The position numbers were made by a program, and so were the translations under genes. Below, piece after piece: positions 57,769 through 64,000 of a stretch of DNA of 64,000 nt. The stretch spans positions 1 to 64,000 of the forward strand of contig NZ_SMKO01000007.1 of assembly GCF_004348685.1 (NCBI RefSeq), in the 5' to 3' direction. The DNA comes from Nonomuraea deserti. Lineage in GTDB: Bacteria; Actinomycetota; Actinomycetes; Streptosporangiales; Streptosporangiaceae. The notes beneath the pieces were generated by a model. It did no database searches, was not told the origin of the DNA, and was given only the letters and a program-made list of their open reading frames with translations. Each line of letters opens with the position of its first letter. Position 1 is the first letter of the stretch.

Positions 57769-59352
57769 TTATCTAATGAACAGGCTGCGAGCAGCGTCGT
57801 CAGCAACACCGAGCACGGACTCCGGATAGAGCCCCACCCCTACGGTAACCAGCAGGGAGACGGCGATGACGGTCACGGTTCCCATACTGGGCACCGCGAT
57901 CGCCGGTCCGTCGGCCGAGGGCTCGCTGAAGAACATCAGCACGATCACGCGGACGTAGAAGAACGCCGCGATCGCCGAGGCCACGACGCCCACGACCACC
58001 AGCGCCGCCATCCAGCCGCCCATCGAGTCGCCGGGCTGCGTGCCGCTGTCCAGGGCGGCCGCGAACACGGCATATTTGCCGAAGAAGCCGCTGGTCAGCG
58101 GGATGCCGGCGAAGGCCAGCAGGAAGAAGGCGAACACCCCGGCCAGCATCGGCGCACGCTTGCCGAGCCCGGCCCAGCGCGACAGGTGCCCCGCCTCGCC
58201 GCCCGGGTCGCGTACCAGCGTGACCACCGCGAACGCGCCGACCGTGGTGATGCCGTAGACCGCCAGGTAGAACAGGATCGCCTTCAACGAACTCGCGTTC
58301 TGCTCGGCGGTGCCGAACGTGGCCATCACGCCGACGAGCAGGAAACCCGCGTGCGCGATGGACGAGTAGGCCAGCATGCGCTTGATGTCGGTCTGCGTGA
58401 TCGCCAGGATCGAGCCGACGATCATGGTGAGCGCGGCGACGCCCCAGATGACCGGCCGCCAGTTCCAGTCGAGGTTGCCCAGACCCACCCAGAACACCCG
58501 CAGCACGGCTCCCACGGCCGCGACGAGCGTGCCGGAGGCCATCAGAGCGGTGATCGGCGTGGGGGCGCCCTGGTAGACGTCGGGCTTCCAGGCCTGGAAC
58601 GGAGCCGCGCCGATCTTGAACATCAGGCCGACGCCGAGCATCGCGAGCCCGATCATCAGCAGCGGGTCGAGCGCGGCGCCGCGGGCCAGGGCCTGGTTGA
58701 TGCCCGGCAGCGAGACGGTGCCCGCGTAGCCGTAGATCATCGCCGTGCCGTACAGGAAGAACGCCGAGGAGAACGCGCCCAGCAGGAAGTACTTCATGGA
58801 CGCCTCCTGCGACAGCAGGCGGCGCCGGCGGGCCAGGCCGCACAGCAGGTAGAGCGGCAGCGACATGACCTCTAGGGCCACGAACATCATCAGCAGGTCG
58901 TGCGAGGCCGGGAACAGCAGCATGCCGCCCACGGCGAACAGGACCAGCGGGTAGACCTCGGTGTGGCCGCCGCCCGCGGACTCGGCCTCCTCCTCGTCGG
59001 CGCTGCCCGGCACGGCCGCGGCCGAGGCGACGAAGTGACCCTCGTCGTTGATGAGCAGCACGCAGACGAACGACAGGACGAGGATGACGCCCCAGATGAA
59101 CAGCGAGGGCCCGTCCACCGCGAGCGCGCCCACGGCGGAGGCCGTGGTGGACACCTGGCCGCGCAGGACCTGCACGAGGACCAGCGCGAACGCGCCGGCC
59201 AGGCTGAGCAGGGTGAGCGGCACGTGGATCGCCTTGCGCAGGTAGCGCGGCGCGAAGGCCTCGACGAGCACGCCGATGATGGCCGCGCCGAAGACCACCA
59301 GCAGCGGCGCGAGCGTGCCGTACTCGATCGTCGGCGCTGGGATGGAGTTCAC
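57769..59352 (-). CDS. nuoN: NADH-quinone oxidoreductase subunit N
   Basis: 527 residues, about 14 membrane helices, antiporter-like proton channel. Family motifs ALEVMSLPLYLLCGLARR, EASMKYFLLGAFSSAFFLYG and FKIGAAPFQAWKPDVYQGAPTPITALMASGT include the conserved Glu and Lys of the channel. GTG start overlaps the nuoM stop (GTGA). Confidence 0.95.
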   Translation of the reverse strand: MNSIPAPTIEYGTLAPLLVVFGAAIIGVLVEAFAPRYLRKAIHVPLTLLSLAGAFALVLVQVLRGQVSTTASAVGALAVDGPSLFIWGVILVLSFVCVLLINDEGHFVASAAAVPGSADEEEAESAGGGHTEVYPLVLFAVGGMLLFPASHDLLMMFVALEVMSLPLYLLCGLARRRRLLSQEASMKYFLLGAFSSAFFLYGTAMIYGYAGTVSLPGINQALARGAALDPLLMIGLAMLGVGLMFKIGAAPFQAWKPDVYQGAPTPITALMASGTLVAAVGAVLRVFWVGLGNLDWNWRPVIWGVAALTMIVGSILAITQTDIKRMLAYSSIAHAGFLLVGVMATFGTAEQNASSLKAILFYLAVYGITTVGAFAVVTLVRDPGGEAGHLSRWAGLGKRAPMLAGVFAFFLLAFAGIPLTSGFFGKYAVFAAALDSGTQPGDSMGGWMAALVVVGVVASAIAAFFYVRVIVLMFFSEPSADGPAIAVPSMGTVTVIAVSLLVTVGVGLYPESVLGVADDAARSLFIR

Positions 59353-60908
59353 TGACCTGTCCCCTTCTCAGCGATGGTGGAGGTGGGTACGCCCACGTTG
59401 GTCAGCGTCTGTTGCACTGACGGGTTGATCACGTCGAGCAGCGGCTTGGGGAAGAAGCCGAACCCGATGATCAGGGCGACCAGCGGAGCCAGCACCCAGA
59501 CCTCGCGGGCGTTCAGGTCCTTGAAAGGCTTGACCGGCTCGGCGGTCGGGCCGTTCAGGGTCCGCTGCACCATCCACAGGATGTAGACGGCCGCCAGGAT
59601 CACGGCCACCGCGGAGACGATCGCGGCCGCCGTCAGCGCCCCGGAGCCGTGGGCCTGGCTCGAGTACGTGCCGATCATGACCATGAACTCGCTGACGAAG
59701 GACGACAGGCCCGGCAGCGACAGCCCGGCCAGACCGGCGACGAGGAAGAAGCCCGCGAGCACCGGCGCGACCTTCTGCACGCCTCCGTAGTCGCCGATGA
59801 ACGGCGAGCCGCGCCTGGCGATCAGGAACCCGGCGGCCAGGAACAGCGCGCCGGTGGCGAAGCCGTGGTTGACCATGTAGAGGGCCGCGCCGGACTGGGC
59901 GACCGACGACATGGCGAACACGCCCATGACGATGAAGCCGAAGTGCGAGATCGACGTGTACGCGATGAGCCGCTTCATGTCGGTCTGCCCGATGGCCACG
60001 ATGGCGCCGTAGATGATGCTGATGACCGCCAGCACGACGATCGGCACCGTGAACGTCTTGGCCGCGTCGGGGAACAACTCCAGGCAGAAGCGGAGCATGC
60101 CGAACGTGCCGACCTTGTCCAGCACGCCGACCAGCAGCACGGCGGCCCCGGCCGGAGCCTGGGCGGCCGCGTCGGGCAGCCACGTGTGCACCGGCCACAG
60201 CGGCGCCTTGATCGCGAACGCGATGAAGAACCCGCCGAAGAGCCACTTCTGCATCGTCGGGTCCTGGATGGCCCCGACGAGCTCGGGGAACATGAACGTC
60301 TTGCTGCCCGCGACCACGTAGAGCCCGATGACCGCGACCAGCATGAGCAGGCCGCCGAACAGCGAGTACAGCAGGAACTTCACGGCCGCGTAGGACCGCT
60401 GGGCGCCTCCGTACGAGCCGATCATGAAGTACATCGGGATCAGCATGGCTTCGAAGAAGACGTAGAACAGGAAGATGTCGGTCGCCGCGAAGACGCCGAT
60501 CATCATCGTCTCCAGCACCAGCAGCAGCGAGAAGTACGTCTTCACCGACCGCTTGGGCGTGATGAGCGTGCCGTCTGCGGTCTTGACGCCGTCGGCGTCG
60601 TGCCACGAGGCCAGCACCACGATCGGCACCAGCACCGCGGAAAGCGCGATCAGCACGAGCGCCACGCCGTCGACGCCGACCCCGAACTTCACGCCGAAGC
60701 TCGGGATCCAGTCGTACTCGGCGACGAACTGGAAACGCTCGCCCGACGGCTTGAACCCGGCGGCCATGACGCCCGTCAGGACCAGCACCAGCAGCGAGAC
60801 CAGCAGCGTGACCTGCTTGGCCAGCTTGTCACTGCCCTTGGGAAGCAGGGCCACCACGATGGCGCCCACCACGGGCACCGCCATGAGTATCGGAAGCCAG
60901 GGTGACAT
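59349..60908 (-). CDS. nuoM: NADH-quinone oxidoreductase subunit M
   Basis: 519 residues, 14 helices. FFEAMLIPMYFMIGSYGG holds the conserved Glu, FAIKAPLWPVHTWLPDAAAQAPAGAAVLL the conserved Lys/His helix, and AYTSISHFGFIVMGVFA follows. One of the three antiporter-like proton-pumping subunits. The ATG shares one base with the nuoL stop (TGATG). Confidence 0.95.
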   Translation of the reverse strand: MSPWLPILMAVPVVGAIVVALLPKGSDKLAKQVTLLVSLLVLVLTGVMAAGFKPSGERFQFVAEYDWIPSFGVKFGVGVDGVALVLIALSAVLVPIVVLASWHDADGVKTADGTLITPKRSVKTYFSLLLVLETMMIGVFAATDIFLFYVFFEAMLIPMYFMIGSYGGAQRSYAAVKFLLYSLFGGLLMLVAVIGLYVVAGSKTFMFPELVGAIQDPTMQKWLFGGFFIAFAIKAPLWPVHTWLPDAAAQAPAGAAVLLVGVLDKVGTFGMLRFCLELFPDAAKTFTVPIVVLAVISIIYGAIVAIGQTDMKRLIAYTSISHFGFIVMGVFAMSSVAQSGAALYMVNHGFATGALFLAAGFLIARRGSPFIGDYGGVQKVAPVLAGFFLVAGLAGLSLPGLSSFVSEFMVMIGTYSSQAHGSGALTAAAIVSAVAVILAAVYILWMVQRTLNGPTAEPVKPFKDLNAREVWVLAPLVALIIGFGFFPKPLLDVINPSVQQTLTNVGVPTSTIAEKGTGQ

Positions 60909-62818
60909 CAGATGTTCCCAACGAGGAGCAGGGCGCCGGTCAGCAGGGCGGCACCGATCAGGATGGACAGCGCGTACGTTCTGGCGAAGCCCGTCTGGAT
61001 CCGCCGCAGGCGCCCGGAGCTGCCGCCGATGCCCGCCGCCAGACCGTTGACCAGCCCGTCGATGCCGCGGTTGTCGAAGAACACCGCGATGCGGGTCAGC
61101 CACTGGCCGGGACGCATGAAGAGCGACTCGTTGAGCGCGTCACCGTACAGGTCGCGCCGGGCGAACGTGGTGAGGAAGGAGCCGCGCGGCTGCACGGACG
61201 GAACCTCGGCCCGGCCGTACCTCATCCACGCGAAGGCCGCGCCGACCGCGACGAGCGCCAGGGTCGCCAGGCCGGGAGTGCTGGTGAAGTGGAAGGCGGG
61301 CAGCTCCTCGGGCCGGCCGACCGCCGGGGCGAGGAACAACATCAGCCGGTTGCTCAGGACGAGGTAGGCGCCCAGGCCGAGCGCGCCGAGCGACAGGACC
61401 ATCAGCGGGACGGTCATGACGGACGGGGACTCGTGCGGGTGGGCGTCGTCGGCCCAGCGCTTCTGGCCGAAGAAGGTCATGAAGACCATCCGCGACATGT
61501 AGAAGCCGGTGATGCCCGCGCCGAGCACTGCCAGCCAGCCGAGGATCGGCTGGTGGTGCACCGCGGTCTCGATGATGCCGTCCTTGGTGAAGTAGCCGGA
61601 CAGCAGCGGGAACCCGATGATCGCCAGGTAGCCGATGAAGAACGTGGCGAAGGTGACGGGCATGAACTTGCGCAGCCCGCCGTACTTCCGCATGTCCACT
61701 TCGTCGTTCATGCCGTGCATGACCGAGCCGGCGCCGAGGAACAGGTCGGCCTTGAAGAAACCGTGCGTGATCAGGTGGCCGATCGCGAACGCGTAGCCCG
61801 CGGGGCCGAGGCCCGCGCCGAGCATCATGTAGCCGATCTGCGACATCGTCGAGCCGGCCAGGCCCTTCTTGATGTCGTCCTTCGCGCAACCGATGATCGC
61901 GCCGGCCAGCAGCGTGGCCGCGCCGACGACGGCCACGGCGAGCGCGGCCCCCGAGCCCTCGGGGAAGAAGAACGCCCCCGAGCGCACCACGAGGTAGACG
62001 CCGGCGGTGACCATGGTCGCGGCGTGGATCAGGGCCGACACGGGGGTCGGGCCCTCCATGGCGTCGAGCAGCCAGGACTGCAGCGGCAGCTGCGCCGACT
62101 TGCCGCACGCGCCGAGGAGCAGCAGCAGGCCGATGGCCAGCATGGTGCCGTTCTCGGTGCCGGGCGTGATCTGCTCGCCGAGGCCCTGGAACGTGAGGGT
62201 CCCGAACGTGGTCCAGATGACGAACATGCCGACCAGCAGGCCGAAGTCGCCGACACGGTTGACGACGAACGCCTTCTTCGCCGCGACCGCCGCCGACGGC
62301 TTGAACTGCCAGAACCCGATCAGCAGGTACGAGGCCAGGCCCACGCCCTCCCAGCCGATGAACAGACCCACGTAGTTGTCGGCCAGCACCAGCAGGAGCA
62401 TCGCGGCCACGAACAGGTTCAGGTAGGCGAAGAACCTGCGCCGGTGCTCGTCATGCGACATGTAGCCGATGGAGTAGATGTGGATCAGCGAGCCCACACC
62501 GGTGATCAACAGGGCGAAGCTGATCGACAGCGGGTCGATCAGCAGCCCCATGTCGACCATGCCGGGGATGAACTCGTAGAGATGCACGGCCCGCCGGCGC
62601 TCCTCCTCCCCGAACCCGATCAGCTCGAAGAACCCCAGCACCGCCACGGCGAACGAGGCGAGGGACATGGCCACGCCCAGCAGATGGCCCCAGCGGTTCG
62701 TGAACCGGCCGAACACCAGCAGGACGAACGCCCCGACGAGCGGGAAGGCGATCATCAGCCAGGACAGTCCGATCACGCCGCCGGTGTGCTGGGCGATCTC
62801 AGCGATTTGAGATTCCAC
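60908..62818 (-). CDS. nuoL: NADH-quinone oxidoreductase subunit L
   Basis: 636 residues, about 16 helices including the C-terminal lateral extension. [62 protein letters not shown] and [16 protein letters not shown] are diagnostic. GTG start with AGAGGTGA upstream. Largest proton-pumping subunit. Confidence 0.96.
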   Translation of the reverse strand: MESQIAEIAQHTGGVIGLSWLMIAFPLVGAFVLLVFGRFTNRWGHLLGVAMSLASFAVAVLGFFELIGFGEEERRRAVHLYEFIPGMVDMGLLIDPLSISFALLITGVGSLIHIYSIGYMSHDEHRRRFFAYLNLFVAAMLLLVLADNYVGLFIGWEGVGLASYLLIGFWQFKPSAAVAAKKAFVVNRVGDFGLLVGMFVIWTTFGTLTFQGLGEQITPGTENGTMLAIGLLLLLGACGKSAQLPLQSWLLDAMEGPTPVSALIHAATMVTAGVYLVVRSGAFFFPEGSGAALAVAVVGAATLLAGAIIGCAKDDIKKGLAGSTMSQIGYMMLGAGLGPAGYAFAIGHLITHGFFKADLFLGAGSVMHGMNDEVDMRKYGGLRKFMPVTFATFFIGYLAIIGFPLLSGYFTKDGIIETAVHHQPILGWLAVLGAGITGFYMSRMVFMTFFGQKRWADDAHPHESPSVMTVPLMVLSLGALGLGAYLVLSNRLMLFLAPAVGRPEELPAFHFTSTPGLATLALVAVGAAFAWMRYGRAEVPSVQPRGSFLTTFARRDLYGDALNESLFMRPGQWLTRIAVFFDNRGIDGLVNGLAAGIGGSSGRLRRIQTGFARTYALSILIGAALLTGALLLVGNI

Positions 62819-62828
62819 CAGTCACCTC

Positions 62829-63125
62829 TTAGTACTTCAGCAGGTTGGCGTCGTCGACGGACGCGGACCTGCGGGTTCGGAAGATCGTCACGATGATGGC
62901 CAGGCCGACGACGACCTCGGCCGCGGCCACCACCATCACGAAGAACGCGATGATCTGGCCTTCCAGGTTGCCGACCTGCCTGGAGAAGGTGACGAAGGCG
63001 AGGTTGCAGGCGTTGAGCATGAGCTCCACGCACATGAACACCACGATCGCGTTGCGCCGGATGAGCACGCCCATCGCGCCGATGGCGAACAGCAGCCCCG
63101 AAAGGATCAGGTAGTGCGTGGTCAC
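62829..63125 (-). CDS. nuoK: NADH-quinone oxidoreductase subunit K
   Basis: 98 residues, three helices. [31 protein letters not shown] carries both conserved Glu-containing helices' signature, and [23 protein letters not shown] the second. GTG start overlaps the nuoJ stop by four bases. Confidence 0.95.
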   Translation of the reverse strand: MTTHYLILSGLLFAIGAMGVLIRRNAIVVFMCVELMLNACNLAFVTFSRQVGNLEGQIIAFFVMVVAAAEVVVGLAIIVTIFRTRRSASVDDANLLKY

Positions 63126-63931
63126 TTGGTCACCCCGTTGCTCTCTTCGGCGTTGCTCTCCGCGTCGCCGCTCTCCGAGCCCTCGTCATCGGCCCGGTGC
63201 CTGATGGCCGCGGCGAGCTTGGGGTCCTCGGGCAGGTGGCCGTGCTCGACGTCGTAGCGCGCGATGTAGCGGTTGACCGAGGACTCCGCGACCGACCCGT
63301 CCGGCAGCAGCGCCGGCATGTCGATGGCGTTGTTCCTGGCGTAGGTGCCGGGGCCGGGCAGCGGCGACGGGCGGTCGCCGAGGAACCGGGCGCGGGACAG
63401 GTCCTTCTGCGTGGCCTTCTCGGTGAGCCGCTCGCGGTGCGCCAGGACCATCGCGCCGAGCGCGGCGGTGATCAGCAGGGCCGAGGTGATCTCGAACGCG
63501 AAGACGTACTTGGTGAACAGCAGCAGCGCGATGGAGCGGATGTAGCCGCCCTGCGCCGTGGCCTGCGCCAGGCCTACCTCGTCGGCGAAGATCGCGTTGC
63601 CGAAGGCGAGGACGATCAGCGTCACGAAGCCGAGCGCCGCGATGGCGGCCCAGAAACGCTGGCCCTTCAGCGTCTCGACGAAGGAGTCCGACGAGTCCAC
63701 GCCGACGAGCATGAGCACGAACAGGAACAGCATCATGATCGCGCCGGTGTACACGATGATCTGCACCGCGGCCAGGAAGGGCGCGTCCTGCACGGCGTAC
63801 AGGACGGCCAGGCTGAGCATCACGGTGCCGAGCATCAGCGCGGAGTAGACGGCCTTCCGGTTGAAGACCACGCCGAGCGCGGCGCCGACGGAGACGACGG
63901 CGAGCACCCAGAAAGTGATGGTCTCACCCAT
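63122..63931 (-). CDS. nuoJ: NADH-quinone oxidoreductase subunit J
   Basis: 269 residues, long actinobacterial form. Five helices in the first 165 residues, including [28 protein letters not shown] with the NuoJ signature; the remaining 100 are a soluble acidic tail ([42 protein letters not shown]). Start ATG overlaps nuoI by eight bases. Confidence 0.94.
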   Translation of the reverse strand: MGETITFWVLAVVSVGAALGVVFNRKAVYSALMLGTVMLSLAVLYAVQDAPFLAAVQIIVYTGAIMMLFLFVLMLVGVDSSDSFVETLKGQRFWAAIAALGFVTLIVLAFGNAIFADEVGLAQATAQGGYIRSIALLLFTKYVFAFEITSALLITAALGAMVLAHRERLTEKATQKDLSRARFLGDRPSPLPGPGTYARNNAIDMPALLPDGSVAESSVNRYIARYDVEHGHLPEDPKLAAAIRHRADDEGSESGDAESNAEESNGVTK

Positions 63932-64000
63932 TGGTCCGTCCCAGACGGTAGTAGTCCTCTTCGGTCTCGCCGAGCCGCATCGCATGCGGAGGCTGCTCCA
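63924..64000 (-). CDS. nuoI: NADH-quinone oxidoreductase subunit I, C-terminal end only
   Basis: Only the last 25 residues are inside the window, ending [22 protein letters not shown], which is the typical actinobacterial NuoI tail. The [4Fe-4S] ligands lie outside. Its position immediately upstream of nuoJ with an eight-base overlap supports the call. Confidence 0.85.
   Translation of the reverse strand, partial: EQPPHAMRLGETEEDYYRLGRTNG

Overview
The window comes from a high-GC actinomycete. The strong G/C third-position bias, frequent GTG/TTG starts and the gene content (menaquinone-type NDH-1 operon, 2-oxoacid:ferredoxin oxidoreductase, polyprenyl diphosphate synthase) suggest the Streptosporangiales; Nonomuraea-like is an inference, not a demonstration. 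From memory, Streptomyces keeps the same anchors (nuo operon, polyprenyl synthase, korAB, a second partial nuo set and an M48 peptidase) in one chromosomal neighbourhood, so the window looks like a core energy-metabolism region split by large accessory inserts.

Left edge (1-5.5 kb): an M48-type membrane peptidase gene with an apparent one-base frameshift, a lone nuoA, a lipoprotein polysaccharide deacetylase, and korAB.

5.5-33.5 kb is a large exopolysaccharide locus. Left half: two parallel beta-helix proteins, sugar epimerases, an AlgD-like GDP-mannose dehydrogenase, several glycosyltransferases, a CelD/BcsL-type acyltransferase, an O-antigen ligase/polymerase, two Wzz-like proteins and a Wzx-like flippase. 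Right half: a cassette that should build an NDP-activated modified sugar (glucose-1-phosphate cytidylyltransferase, C-methyltransferase, epimerase, PIG-L deacetylase, DUF4910 peptidase-like protein and an unrecognised duplicated Cys-rich protein), rmlA/B/D plus an RmlC-like epimerase, and the initiating polyprenyl-phosphate sugar transferase. A TnpB-only IS200/IS605-type element sits between rmlB and rmlD. A recurring GTAAC-N16/17-CGA(W/C)WW motif upstream of at least five of these genes suggests one ECF sigma factor controls the locus.

33.5-50 kb is mixed metabolism and regulation: an EamA exporter with a GntR regulator and a clear palindrome; a five-gene catabolic operon (cupin, DUF3870, PEP-mutase-like, MFS, SDR); small enzymes; a methyltransferase/ECF sigma pair; a TetR gene; a secreted CE15 glucuronoyl esterase with two FN3 domains and CBM2 under xylanase-type palindromes; a TetR-thioesterase pair with an operator; and a ROK regulator.

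50-55 kb is an accretion zone: a Tat-exported TPR/pepsin-like protein that has lost a catalytic Asp, a membrane-protein fragment, a YefM/RelE toxin-antitoxin pair, a decayed copy of the msrA 3' end, and a two-gene AbiE-like module (PD-(D/E)XK-like plus winged-helix protein, and a nucleotidyltransferase) behind a long inverted repeat. All this abuts the intact msrA. I regard it as the best candidate for an undescribed defence or addiction system.

55-64 kb returns to core genes: msrA, rarD, polyprenyl diphosphate synthase and the 3' half of the main nuo operon (nuoI partial, J, K, L, M, N), on the minus strand with tight stop-start overlaps.
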